Source: an uncultured Clostridium sp.
Lineage (GTDB): Bacteria; Bacillota; Clostridia; Clostridiales; Clostridiaceae
Length of the DNA: 64,000 nucleotides
NCBI GenBank assembly: GCA_937927335.1
Contig: CALBDU010000004.1
Location: 124,001 to 188,000 of the forward strand
Direction: 5' to 3'
The position numbers were made by a program, and so were the translations under genes. Within the stretch, counting starts at the first letter, position 1. Every line of letters begins with the position of its first letter. The notes below the pieces were generated by a model. It worked only from the letters and a program-made list of their open reading frames with translations, was not told the origin of the DNA and made no database searches. Below, piece after piece: positions 43,234 through 52,090 of this stretch.

Positions 43234-43257
43234 TTATATAATTAGGAGGAAAGTATA

Positions 43258-43548
43258 CTGGGAACAGCTTTAAGGCAGCTACTGCCGTTAATAATTATGA
43301 CTGTGGTTTTATATCTTGTAGTAGTTATACCGCAGAATAAAAAAAGAAAAGATTACAATACCATGATAATGAACCTTAAGGTTAATGACGAGATAATTAG
43401 TACAGGTGGCCTTATCGGAAGGGTGCTGGACATCGAGGAGGATAATGTGGTATTTCAATGCGGACCTGATAAAGTAAAATTAAAATTATCCAAGTCTGGA
43501 ATTCTTCATAAGCTTATTACTGACGGAGAATCAGATATGCAGAGCTAA
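43258..43548 (+). CDS. yajC: Preprotein translocase subunit YajC, probable CTG start
   Basis: A 96-residue membrane protein associated with SecDF. The usual YajC start (GTALRQLLPLIIM) is encoded upstream of ATG 43297. The only start well spaced from GGAGG (43245-43249) is CTG 43258, 8 bases away; ATA 43255 is 5 bases away. Starting at 43297 would cut the helix and leave no ribosome binding site. A PQNKKRKDY motif and a beta domain follow. tgt-yajC-...-secDF is the common order, here with the scf genes inserted. Confidence 0.88.
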   Translation: MGTALRQLLPLIIMTVVLYLVVVIPQNKKRKDYNTMIMNLKVNDEIISTGGLIGRVLDIEEDNVVFQCGPDKVKLKLSKSGILHKLITDGESDMQS

Positions 43549-43623
43549 ACTAAATACCGGAATGGTGATAAAGTTATCATAAAACACGGCTGCTTAACAT
43601 AGATACTAACAGGAGGTGTTTTT

Positions 43624-43989
43624 ATGGGAAAAAATATCTGCATATCTGCCCTGGAAGGTGTGCTTAGGGGATTTATTATAACCGTAATACTGCTTTTGAT
43701 TTTTGCTGTGATAATGACCTTCACAGATATTGGTGATGGTACAAGCTCCTTGTTTTATCTAGTGACTACCATGGTCAGCATAATATACGGTACCCTTTAT
43801 GCTGTGGGAAAGACTAGAAAAAATGGATGGCTCACAGGTCTTCTGGTGGGAATAATTTATATGGCAGTGCTTTTTTTAGTATCTGTAATTTCCGGCAATC
43901 CGGGTGTAATAGGAATAGACAGGCTGGAGAGATTCGGACTTGCATTGATAGTAGGTGCTCTATCTGGAATGCTGGCAATAAATCTTTGA
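43624..43989 (+). CDS. TIGR04086/DUF3792-type membrane protein
   Basis: A 121-residue protein with four hydrophobic helices and no catalytic motif. Proteins of this type are typically found next to the SCIFF genes in Clostridia, as here. The ICISALEGVLRGFIIT start and the TRKNGWLTGLLVG loop are characteristic. The role is unknown; export or membrane insertion of the SCIFF product is a guess. ACAGGAGGTG precedes the ATG. The scfA promoter overlaps its stop codon. Confidence 0.82.
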   Translation: MGKNICISALEGVLRGFIITVILLLIFAVIMTFTDIGDGTSSLFYLVTTMVSIIYGTLYAVGKTRKNGWLTGLLVGIIYMAVLFLVSVISGNPGVIGIDRLERFGLALIVGALSGMLAINL

Positions 43990-44014
43990 TTTTAAATATG
44001 GAATGTGATATAAT
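43986..44014 (+). promoter_or_regulatory. Sigma-A-type promoter of scfA
   Basis: TTGATT (43986-43991), a 17-base spacer and TATAAT (44009-44014), overlapping the end of the preceding gene. The predicted start lies about 25 bases before scfA. Confidence 0.75.
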
Positions 44015-44047
44015 CAAACGGATAAGTTTCGAATGGAGGTATTTTAT

Positions 44048-44185
44048 ATGAAACATGTAAGAACAATTAATAAGAAAAATATAAAGAACAGCATAAATAA
44101 GCCTGGTTGCAAAGAGTGCGCAAACTCATGCCAGTCAGCATGTAAAACATCCTGTACAGTAGCAAATCTAGCTTGCGAAAATTAA
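44048..44185 (+). CDS. scfA: SCIFF peptide precursor (six cysteines in forty-five residues)
   Basis: A 45-codon gene behind TGGAGGT. The peptide begins MKHVRTINKK and has Cys at 21, 24, 28, 32, 36 and 43: exactly six cysteines in the last part of exactly 45 residues, the definition of the SCIFF family (TIGR03973). SCIFF is a near-universal clostridial RiPP precursor in which the partner radical SAM enzyme forms a Cys-to-Thr thioether (sactipeptide/ranthipeptide type). Thr34 and Thr37 are candidate acceptors here. The biological role of the product is still unclear; quorum-type signalling has been proposed. It is followed by a hairpin and then scfB. Confidence 0.97.
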   Translation: MKHVRTINKKNIKNSINKPGCKECANSCQSACKTSCTVANLACEN

Positions 44186-44194
44186 TTAATGATT

Positions 44195-44226
44195 AAGCAG
44201 TAACAATTTGTTACTGCTTTAATAAT
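44195..44226 (+). terminator. Attenuating hairpin between scfA and scfB
   Basis: AAGCAGTAAC pairs perfectly with GTTACTGCTT around 5 bases, followed by a weak TAATAATG tail. A leaky terminator here would give more peptide mRNA than maturase mRNA. Confidence 0.75.
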
Positions 44227-44252
44227 GTCTTTAACCGTTAGGAGGAAAAAAA

Positions 44253-45614
44253 GTGGCGGATATTCACAAGTTTACTCAAGGAGGGGACTACTACCTTGTA
44301 GATGTCAACTCAGGAAGCGTCCATGTGGTGGATGAACTGGTATATGATGTTTTAGATGAAGAAGGAATGGCCCCAAGGAAAGAAATTATTGAAAGGCTTA
44401 ACTCAAAATATTCCATGGAGGAATTGGAAGAAGCCTTTAATGACATAGATGAACTTATAGAAGAAGGAAGCCTTTATTCTGAGGACCTGTATGAGAAAAT
44501 AGCCATGGATACAGGAAAATCTGAATCCTTTATTAAGGCATTGTGCCTGAACATTGCCCATGACTGCAATTTAAGATGCAGCTACTGCTTTGCTGATGAA
44601 GGGGAGTATAAGGGCTGCAGAGGTCTGATGACTGCAGAAATTGGCAAAAAAGCCATAGACTTTGTGCTTGAAAAGTCCGGTCCCAGAAAGCATATAGAAG
44701 TTGACCTCTTTGGGGGGGAACCTCTTATGGCTTTTGATACAGTAAAGGAAATTGTGGAGTATGGAAAGGTAAGGGGAAAGGAATATGGCAAGACCATAAG
44801 ATTTACCATGACTACAAATGCTACACTGCTTAATGACGAAATAATGGATTATCTCGATAAGAATATGGGAAATATAGTACTTAGTATTGACGGAAGAAAA
44901 GAAGTAAATGATAATGTAAGGGTAAGGATCGATGGTACAGGCTCCTATGACAGCATAATTCCTAAGATTAAAAAAATGGTTGAAATCAGGGATAAATCAA
45001 AGCAGTACTATGCCAGAGGCACCTTTACAAGAAAAAACACTGATTTTTTCCAGGATATAATGCATTTGGCAAACCAGGGCTTTGACGAAATATCAATAGA
45101 GCCTGTGGTACTGCCTGAGGATAGTCCGCTGAGTCTTCGGGAAGAGGATCTTCCTATGATCTTTGAGCAATATGACAAATTATATGATGAAATGATTAAG
45201 AGGCACAAGGAAGGCAATGAATTTAAGTTTTATCATTTCAATATAGATCTTCAGGGAGGCCCCTGCGTATATAAAAGAATATCAGGCTGCGGAGCCGGTC
45301 ATGAATATGTTGCCATAACTCCTCATGGAGATATTTATCCATGCCATCAGTTTGTGGGTAATGAAAAGTTTAAAATGGGAAATTTGGACAGTGTTGAACT
45401 GGATCAAAATATAGCAATGGAATTCAAAAATGCCCATATTTACAACAAGCCTCAGTGCAGAGGCTGCTGGGCAAGATTCTACTGCAGCGGAGGCTGTCAG
45501 GCAAACAACTATAATTTTAATGGTGATATCCACATCCCCTATGAGCTGGGATGTAAGATGCAGAAAAAAAGGATAGAATGTGCTATTGCATTAAAATCGA
45601 ACACTATGGAATAA
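44253..45614 (+). CDS. scfB: SCIFF radical SAM maturase
   Basis: A 453-residue radical SAM/SPASM enzyme. The N-terminal ~90 residues form the peptide-recognition (RRE-like) region. The SAM-cluster motif CNLRCSYC is at about 104-111, with GGEP downstream. The SPASM part has CGAGHEYVAITPHGDIYPC and CRGCWARFYCSGGC for two auxiliary Fe-S clusters. It installs thioether links in the ScfA cysteines in the cytoplasm. GTG 44253 follows GGAGG. scfAB lies between yajC and secDF, the usual clostridial position. Confidence 0.96.
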   Translation: MADIHKFTQGGDYYLVDVNSGSVHVVDELVYDVLDEEGMAPRKEIIERLNSKYSMEELEEAFNDIDELIEEGSLYSEDLYEKIAMDTGKSESFIKALCLNIAHDCNLRCSYCFADEGEYKGCRGLMTAEIGKKAIDFVLEKSGPRKHIEVDLFGGEPLMAFDTVKEIVEYGKVRGKEYGKTIRFTMTTNATLLNDEIMDYLDKNMGNIVLSIDGRKEVNDNVRVRIDGTGSYDSIIPKIKKMVEIRDKSKQYYARGTFTRKNTDFFQDIMHLANQGFDEISIEPVVLPEDSPLSLREEDLPMIFEQYDKLYDEMIKRHKEGNEFKFYHFNIDLQGGPCVYKRISGCGAGHEYVAITPHGDIYPCHQFVGNEKFKMGNLDSVELDQNIAMEFKNAHIYNKPQCRGCWARFYCSGGCQANNYNFNGDIHIPYELGCKMQKKRIECAIALKSNTME

Positions 45615-45638
45615 TAATTTCCAAGAGAGGGGAAAAAG

Positions 45639-46910
45639 ATGAAGACAAGAGCTAAATTTACCGTCATTTTCATTGTATTCCTAGGCTTGTTAGGAGCTTT
45701 GATTTATTCTGGAATTTACGGAGTGACCATTGGCGGTTACAGAGTTAAACCATTTAGTGAAACTATAAACAGAGGGCTTGACCTGCAGGGCGGAGTATCC
45801 GTATTGGAGGAAATCCAGTCGGACAATGTGGATCAAAGCACCATAGACAGAACAATTGAGCTTATCTCCATGAGGGTAAACAAGATGGGGGTTAGCGAGA
45901 CAGTTGTTACCAGAGAAGGTAAAAATAGAATTAGAATTGAAATTCCGGGTGTTTACGACGTGCAGCAGGTTACTGACACTGTGGGAAAAACCGGAGAACT
46001 TAAATTTGTAGGGCCTGATGGCGCAACCATACTTACAGGAGCAGATGTAACCAAGGCTACTGCATACATAGATTCCTCAAATGGAAACAAACCAACTATT
46101 GGACTGGAATTAAATGATACAGGTGCAAAAAAGTTTGCCACTGCAACTGCAAAATTCATAGGCCAGCCAATATCAATTTATATGGATAAAGATGAAATAA
46201 CAAGTCCTACAGTGGATGCTGTTATCACCAACGGTAAAGCAATCATAACAGGCAGCGCCAGCCTTGAAGAGGCTAAAAGTCGTGCCAATATAATTAATTC
46301 AGGAGCACTTCCTGTAACAGTTAAGCCGGTGGAAACAAAACTGGTTGGAGCATCACTAGGTGCCAATGCACTGCCTTTGAGCATTCTTGCAGGTAAAATT
46401 GGTATAGGTATAGTAATGCTGCTTATGATTTTGTATTACAGGGTTCCTGGACTTATAGCAGATATTGCACTTATGTTTTATGTTTATTTGGTACTACTTG
46501 CATTTTCAGGAATAAATGCCACCCTTACCCTATCTGGTATAGCAGGGTTCCTGCTCACAGTAGGTATGGCAGTGGATGCAAATATATTGATATTTGAAAG
46601 GATGAAGGAGGAGCTGAAGAGCGGTAAGTCCATGAAGGCAGCAATAGATACAGGCTTCCACAGAGCCATGACCTCAGTTACTGACTCAAATCTTACCTCC
46701 ATAATTACAGGTATAGTGCTTTACTCTTTGGGGTCAGGTACCGTAAAGGGCTTTGCATTAACCCTTATAATAGGTGTTGCCATAAGCATGTTCACAGCTA
46801 TTACCGTGTCTAGATATCTCATAAAAACAGCAGCAGGCATGGGCTGGTTCAGCAAGAAGTGGTCCATTGGAACCTTTGGAGTCCATGACTTCAGAAGGGG
46901 GGTAAAGTAG
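45639..46910 (+). CDS. secD: Protein translocase subunit SecD
   Basis: A 423-residue RND-type membrane protein. The N-terminal helix is followed by the periplasmic P1 region (RGLDLQGGV at ~47, SMRVNKMGVSE) and six C-terminal helices with ILAGKIGIG, GFLLTVGMAVDANILIFERMKEEL and TDSNLTSIITG. It uses the ion gradient to drive late steps of Sec export. Only 1 base separates it from secF. Confidence 0.96.
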   Translation: MKTRAKFTVIFIVFLGLLGALIYSGIYGVTIGGYRVKPFSETINRGLDLQGGVSVLEEIQSDNVDQSTIDRTIELISMRVNKMGVSETVVTREGKNRIRIEIPGVYDVQQVTDTVGKTGELKFVGPDGATILTGADVTKATAYIDSSNGNKPTIGLELNDTGAKKFATATAKFIGQPISIYMDKDEITSPTVDAVITNGKAIITGSASLEEAKSRANIINSGALPVTVKPVETKLVGASLGANALPLSILAGKIGIGIVMLLMILYYRVPGLIADIALMFYVYLVLLAFSGINATLTLSGIAGFLLTVGMAVDANILIFERMKEELKSGKSMKAAIDTGFHRAMTSVTDSNLTSIITGIVLYSLGSGTVKGFALTLIIGVAISMFTAITVSRYLIKTAAGMGWFSKKWSIGTFGVHDFRRGVK

Positions 46911-46911
46911 C

Positions 46912-47781
46912 ATGAATACCTATTATAGAATAATTGAAAAAACAAAAATTTGGTTTTCAATATCAGCAATTATCATAGTAATCGGCATGTTTTCCATGGC
47001 CACCAAAGGCCTGGAGCTGGGAATAGACTTTAAAGGAGGCACAATAACCCAGATTGCAATTAAACAGGACTTTGACAAAACCACTGTGGATGATATCGTG
47101 AAAAAGTATGTAAAAGATTTTACCAGTAATAAAGTTAATAACACATCCATAGAAATTAAAAGTGTAAATATTTCAGCTGCAAACACAGCATCTCTGGTTA
47201 ATGATGTTAAGGCTAAATATAAAGATGCCAGCCTCACAAGCCAGGAGGATATTGGTGCCAGCATAGGCTCTGAAACAAGAAATAAGGCCGTTCAGGCTGT
47301 AATTGTGGCCTGTGTTGCAATATTGATTTACATAACGGTCAGATTTGAGCTTAAGTTTGCATTGGCTGCAATTGTATCACTTCTCCATGATGTGCTTGTT
47401 ATGCTTGCATTTTACTCAGTTTTCCAGATACCTGTAGACTCAAGCTTTATAGCTGCAGCATTGACAGTAATAGGTTATTCTGTACATGACACTATAGTTG
47501 TTTTCGACAGGATCAGGGAAAATCAAAAATACATCAGAACAGCCGAGCCTGAAATACTGGCTGATGCCAGTGTTACCCAGACCCTGGCCAGATCAATAAA
47601 TACAGTATTATCAGTATTGATTACTTTGATTGCAGTATATGTATATGTTCCTTCTATCAGGAACTTCTCCCTGCCGTTGATTGTGGGTGTAGTATCAGGT
47701 TGTTATTCCTCAATCTTTATAGCCAGTCCATTCTGGGTAATATTTAAAAAGCATGGGAAAAAAATTAAGATAAAAAAATAA
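46912..47781 (+). CDS. secF: Protein translocase subunit SecF
   Basis: A 289-residue membrane protein with the GLELGIDFKGGT motif and the VIGYSVHDTIVVFDRIRENQ segment containing the conserved Asp. Six membrane helices. It pairs with SecD. A terminator follows. Confidence 0.96.
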   Translation: MNTYYRIIEKTKIWFSISAIIIVIGMFSMATKGLELGIDFKGGTITQIAIKQDFDKTTVDDIVKKYVKDFTSNKVNNTSIEIKSVNISAANTASLVNDVKAKYKDASLTSQEDIGASIGSETRNKAVQAVIVACVAILIYITVRFELKFALAAIVSLLHDVLVMLAFYSVFQIPVDSSFIAAALTVIGYSVHDTIVVFDRIRENQKYIRTAEPEILADASVTQTLARSINTVLSVLITLIAVYVYVPSIRNFSLPLIVGVVSGCYSSIFIASPFWVIFKKHGKKIKIKK

Positions 47782-47810
47782 GAAATAACTATAAATTAAG
47801 GATATATATG

Positions 47811-47848
47811 AAAAAATCTGGAATTTAATCCATTCTGGATTTTTTTAT
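47811..47848 (+). terminator. Terminator after secF
   Basis: AAAAATC-TG-GAAT and ATTC-TG-GATTTTT pair with an internal mismatch and continue into a T-run. Confidence 0.75.
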
Positions 47849-47934
47849 TTGTAAAACATGTAATAAAGCATTTGTAATATTAGACAATTTATTTTATAAT
47901 ATATATGCTTTCGATAAATTTGGAGGGTAATATT

Positions 47935-48816
47935 ATGGAGAAATATGGGGGCTGCTCACACTTTTACGGCATATCAGGAATGCATAATCCTTTTCTTATG
48001 AAGGGCATGAAAGAAGCACTGGATAGGATCGTAAAAGCTGTAAATAACGGTGAAAAAATAGTTATATATGGATACCATGATATTGACGGAGTAACAGCAG
48101 TTTCTGTACTCCTGTTAGTGCTGAAATACCTTAACGCAGATGTGGAGTATTTTATATCAGATAAAGCGGAAGGTGATTTTTATTCTGATTCAGCAGATAT
48201 GAGAAAACAATTTAGTTTTTTGGGAGCAAGCCTTATTATAACTGCCGGCTGCGGGTCCAATTACCTTTCAGCTATGAAATATTGCAGAAAATGCGGAATT
48301 GATGTTATCGTAACTGACTGCCATGAATTTGAAGATGTTCCCTATGAAACCATTCTTGTGAACCCGAAGCAGAATAACAGCGGATATCCATGCAAGAACC
48401 TGACAGCCTCAGGAGTGGCATATAAGCTTGCACAGGCCATTTCCCTTTACTATAGGATGAAGTGTATAAATAAATATCTGGATCTGGTTATGATAGGCAT
48501 AATATCAAAGAATTTTCCTATAAGCGGAGAAAACCAGGTCATGGTGGAGCATGGTATGCACCACCTGGGCTATACCAACAATTATGGCTTAAAAGCTATG
48601 ATGAAGATTAATAAGATAGACTGTATGGATTATGATTCAGTAAAAAATTTAATTCATAACAGCATTGCTGCTTTAAATAATGTAAGAGGGGTAGATAATG
48701 CAAGAATCATGGTGGAACTGTTCACTACCTCCAGCAGCGACAGAGCTGAACAAATAGCAAAATATTTAAAAAAGGAAATTAAGCATAAGCAGGCAACACT
48801 GCTGCAGGAGGTATAA
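47935..48816 (+). CDS. Degenerate RecJ-like DHH-family protein
   Basis: A 293-residue protein in the place where clostridia usually carry recJ (secF-recJ-apt). It aligns with the RecJ N-terminal half, but its metal ligands are changed. YDVDG is YHDIDG, the VDCG motif reads TAGCG (Asp lost), DHH reads TDCHE, the IADVVP Asp is replaced (GIISKNFP), and the INAxGR motif is LNNVRG. The second half of RecJ (DHHA1 and OB domains) is missing. It is therefore probably not a nuclease; it may bind nucleotides or DNA or regulate. TTTGGAGGG precedes ATG 47935. It is 2 bases before apt. Confidence 0.85.
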   Translation: MEKYGGCSHFYGISGMHNPFLMKGMKEALDRIVKAVNNGEKIVIYGYHDIDGVTAVSVLLLVLKYLNADVEYFISDKAEGDFYSDSADMRKQFSFLGASLIITAGCGSNYLSAMKYCRKCGIDVIVTDCHEFEDVPYETILVNPKQNNSGYPCKNLTASGVAYKLAQAISLYYRMKCINKYLDLVMIGIISKNFPISGENQVMVEHGMHHLGYTNNYGLKAMMKINKIDCMDYDSVKNLIHNSIAALNNVRGVDNARIMVELFTTSSSDRAEQIAKYLKKEIKHKQATLLQEV

Positions 48817-48818
48817 TT

Positions 48819-49337
48819 ATGGATTTAAAGGGTAAGATTAGAATAATAGAAGACTTTCCAATTGAGGGAATCAGCTTTAAGGACATTACTACAGTGCTTC
48901 AGGATAAGGACGCCTTCAAGTATGCAATGGACCAGCTTGCAGAATATTTCAGAGATAAGAATATCGACCTGGTGGTTGGGCCGGAAGCCAGAGGCTTTCT
49001 TTTGGGTGCACCTTTAGCCTATGCCATTGGAGCCGGTTTCATTCCTGTAAGAAAAAAGGGAAAGCTGCCCTATGATACCATGAGTATGGCCTATTCGCTG
49101 GAATATGGAAATGATGACCTTGAAATACACAAGGATGCCATAAAAAAAGGACAAAGGGTTGCAATTGTTGATGATCTCCTGGCTACTGGGGGAACTATTG
49201 ATTCAGTGGTGAAGCTGGTGGAAAAGGCCGGCGGAGAAATAGTGTCTGTTGGCTTTCTTATTGAACTTACAGAGCTTAAAGGAAGAGAAAAACTAAAGGG
49301 CTATGATGTTATGTCCCTGGTGAAATATGACGTTTAA
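48819..49337 (+). CDS. apt: Adenine phosphoribosyltransferase
   Basis: A 172-residue type I PRTase that salvages adenine to AMP using PRPP. PRPP-binding AIVDDLLATGGTIDS (~112-126), GPEARGFLLGAPLA and VRKKGKLP are intact. GCAGGAGG precedes the ATG. It sits before relA, as in many Firmicutes. Confidence 0.97.
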   Translation: MDLKGKIRIIEDFPIEGISFKDITTVLQDKDAFKYAMDQLAEYFRDKNIDLVVGPEARGFLLGAPLAYAIGAGFIPVRKKGKLPYDTMSMAYSLEYGNDDLEIHKDAIKKGQRVAIVDDLLATGGTIDSVVKLVEKAGGEIVSVGFLIELTELKGREKLKGYDVMSLVKYDV

Positions 49338-49396
49338 AAAAGTAAATTAAATTGCAAGTTTTTACATAATATAATATAATATATTAATAAACTATT

Positions 49397-49420
49397 ATGG
49401 CTGGTTATCTAACCAGCCAT
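49397..49420 (+). other. Hairpin in the apt-relA intergenic region
   Basis: ATGGCTGGTT and AACCAGCCAT pair perfectly around a 4-base loop, just before the relA ribosome binding site. There is no T-run, so it may be a leader structure for relA rather than a terminator of apt. Confidence 0.55.
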
Positions 49421-49441
49421 TGATTTTAAGGGAGTAGTAAT

Positions 49442-51616
49442 ATGCTTGAGAAACTGATTGATTGCATTGAAAAAAACAATAGTAATGTGAATAAAGAGTT
49501 TGTAACAAAAGCATATAATTTTGCATATGAAGCTCACAAGGACCAGAGGAGAGAATCCGGAGAGCCATATATTATGCATCCTGTTGAGGTCGCCTGCATT
49601 CTTGCTGAAATGGGCATGGATACAAGCACAGTTACTGCGGGGCTGCTCCATGATGTTATTGAGGATACAGAATACTCCCATGAAGATCTGGAAAGGCTTT
49701 TCAGTACGGAAGTAGCCAATCTGGTGGAGGGAGTAACCAAGCTTGATAAAATTGAATCCAAAAGCAAAGAGGAGCAGCAGGCGGACAACGTAAGAAAAAT
49801 GCTGCTGGCTATGGCTAAGGATGTTAGAGTTATACTGATAAAACTAGCTGACAGGCTTCACAATATGAGGACCCTGAAGTTTATGCCTGTGGAAAAACAG
49901 AAGGAAAAGGCTAAGGAAACCTTTGATATATATGCCCCATTAGCTCACAGGCTTGGTATGTCCAAACTTAAGTGGGAATTGGAGGATCTTGCCTTCAGGT
50001 ATGAAAATCCTAATGAATATTATTTCCTTGTTAGAAAAATAGCTGAAAAGCGTGAAGAAAGGGAAGCCTACATAAATGAAATAATAGGTACCTTAAAGCA
50101 AAGTCTGGACAGTGCCAGCATTAACTCCGAAATTGAGGGAAGGCCAAAGCATTTTTACAGCATCTACAGAAAAATGGTAAGCAAGAATAAGACTATTGAC
50201 CAGATTTTTGATCTTACTGCTGTAAGAATCCTGGTTAATTCAATTAAGGACTGCTATGCGGCTCTTGGCATAGTTCATACCATATTCAAGCCCCTTCCAG
50301 GCAGATTTAAGGATTATATTGCCATGCCTAAACCAAACATGTACCAGTCACTGCATTCCACAGTGATCGGGCCTCATGGCAAGCCCTTTGAAATTCAGAT
50401 CAGGTCCTTTGAGATGCACCGCACAGCTGAGTACGGTATTGCTGCCCACTGGAAATATAAGGAGGGTGTTGATACTGAGGCAGATGTGGACATCAAGCTT
50501 GCCTGGCTTAGGGATATTCTGGAGTGGCAGAGAGAAACCTCTGATGCTGCAGAATTTATGGAAGGCTTTAAGATTGACTTGTTCTCCGATGAAGTTTTTG
50601 TATTTACCCCTAAGGGTAATGTTATAAATCTGCCCTATGATGCAACTCCAATTGACTTTGCCTATAAAATCCATACTGAAATTGGCAACCGATGCGTAGG
50701 TGCCAAGGTCAACGGTAAAATGGTACCTTTGGACTACCATCTCAGTACCGGGGACATTATTGAGGTAATAGCCTCTCCAATGCCTAAGGGTCCTAATATG
50801 GATTGGATTAACATAGTGAAAAGCAATCAGGCAAAGAGTAAAATCAGGGCATGGTTCAAGAAGGCTAAAAGAGATGAAAACATATCAAGAGGCAAAGACC
50901 TCCTTGAAAGGGAAGCCAAAAAGCAGCTGTGCAATTTTGGAGAAATCGCCAAGGGGGATATTTTCGAGCAGATTCTAAAAAGATACAACATGAATGGAAT
51001 AGATGACCTTTATGCTGCTGTAGGGCTAAACGGCATTATGGCCTCCACCATTGTGAGCAGACTTAAGGATGCTTATGACAAGGGAAATAAGGAAGAGCCC
51101 AGAGACTGGAAGGAAATAGAGGAGCAGGCTAACAAGTCTGTGCCAAAAACCAAGGAGGATGTTAGAAGCCCTGGAATAATAGTAAAGGGTGAAAGCAATC
51201 TTCTGGTGAGGTTTGCCAAATGCTGTAACCCTGTGCCTGGGGATGATATAGTGGGATATATCACTAAAGGACGGGGGGTTTCCATACACCGGAAGGACTG
51301 CAGCAATGTGGCGGATGTGAAGGAGAACGAGGACAACAGACTGGTGGAGGTAAGCTGGGGCAAGCCTAAGGGCGCTGAATATGTTGCCGAGATCCAGATA
51401 AAGGCTGGTGACAGGGAAGGCATATTAACTGAGATTATGAATATAATCAGCACCAGTAATACACACCTGTATGCAGTTAACGCAAAACCAAACAAGAGTG
51501 GTATTGCCTATATAAATATAAAACTTAAGATTTCCAGCGTGGAGGATCTTAAGGATGTGATGAAAAAGGTAAAAAGGGTTAAAGGCGTAGTGGATGTTTA
51601 CAGAACAAAGAATTAA
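49442..51616 (+). CDS. relA: Bifunctional (p)ppGpp synthetase/hydrolase
   Basis: A 724-residue RSH protein. The HD hydrolase domain is intact (MHPVEVA, LLHDVIEDT, LADRLHNMRTL), the synthetase domain has GRPKHFYSIYRKM and FDLTAVRI, then TGS (VFTPKGNVINLP), a Cys-containing RIS/zinc-finger domain (AKCCNPVPGDDIVG) and a C-terminal ACT domain. It makes and degrades the stringent-response alarmone. GGGAGTAGTAAT precedes the ATG. Confidence 0.97.
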   Translation: MLEKLIDCIEKNNSNVNKEFVTKAYNFAYEAHKDQRRESGEPYIMHPVEVACILAEMGMDTSTVTAGLLHDVIEDTEYSHEDLERLFSTEVANLVEGVTKLDKIESKSKEEQQADNVRKMLLAMAKDVRVILIKLADRLHNMRTLKFMPVEKQKEKAKETFDIYAPLAHRLGMSKLKWELEDLAFRYENPNEYYFLVRKIAEKREEREAYINEIIGTLKQSLDSASINSEIEGRPKHFYSIYRKMVSKNKTIDQIFDLTAVRILVNSIKDCYAALGIVHTIFKPLPGRFKDYIAMPKPNMYQSLHSTVIGPHGKPFEIQIRSFEMHRTAEYGIAAHWKYKEGVDTEADVDIKLAWLRDILEWQRETSDAAEFMEGFKIDLFSDEVFVFTPKGNVINLPYDATPIDFAYKIHTEIGNRCVGAKVNGKMVPLDYHLSTGDIIEVIASPMPKGPNMDWINIVKSNQAKSKIRAWFKKAKRDENISRGKDLLEREAKKQLCNFGEIAKGDIFEQILKRYNMNGIDDLYAAVGLNGIMASTIVSRLKDAYDKGNKEEPRDWKEIEEQANKSVPKTKEDVRSPGIIVKGESNLLVRFAKCCNPVPGDDIVGYITKGRGVSIHRKDCSNVADVKENEDNRLVEVSWGKPKGAEYVAEIQIKAGDREGILTEIMNIISTSNTHLYAVNAKPNKSGIAYINIKLKISSVEDLKDVMKKVKRVKGVVDVYRTKN

Positions 51617-51628
51617 GAGGTGAAATGT

Positions 51629-52078
51629 ATGCGCGCAGTAGTACAAAGAGTTAAGTTTTCCAGGGTTGTGGTGGATGGAAATATTGTTGGTGAGATTGGA
51701 GCAGGTTTTAACGTGCTTCTTGGAATTTCCAGAGAGGATACCCTGGAGGATGTTAAATACATGAAGGATAAGATTGTAAACTTAAGAGTATTTGAGGATG
51801 ACGAAGGAAAGCTGAACAGGTCGCTGCTTGACGTTTCCGGTGACCTTCTCATTGTTTCACAGTTTACTTTATACGGCGACTGCAGGAAGGGAAGAAGGCC
51901 CAGCTTTATCGAGGCATTAGGCGGTGAGGATGCAAACAGCCTTTATGAGGAATTCGTGAAGCTTTGCAAAGAAGATATAAAAAAAGTTGAGACAGGGGTA
52001 TTTGGAGCTGAAATGATGGTATCCATTGAAAATGACGGCCCTGTTACCTTGCTCATAGACAGCAAGAAAAATTTTTAA
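51629..52078 (+). CDS. dtd: D-aminoacyl-tRNA deacylase
   Basis: A 149-residue enzyme that removes D-amino acids (and glycine from tRNA-Ala). MRAVVQRV at the start, VSQFTLYGDCRKGRRPSF and the late NDGPVTLLID containing the Gly-Pro dipeptide are diagnostic. ATG 51629 follows AGAGGTG. Second in a tight run relA-dtd-MBL. Confidence 0.97.
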   Translation: MRAVVQRVKFSRVVVDGNIVGEIGAGFNVLLGISREDTLEDVKYMKDKIVNLRVFEDDEGKLNRSLLDVSGDLLIVSQFTLYGDCRKGRRPSFIEALGGEDANSLYEEFVKLCKEDIKKVETGVFGAEMMVSIENDGPVTLLIDSKKNF

Positions 52079-52090
52079 GGGGGCTTATAA

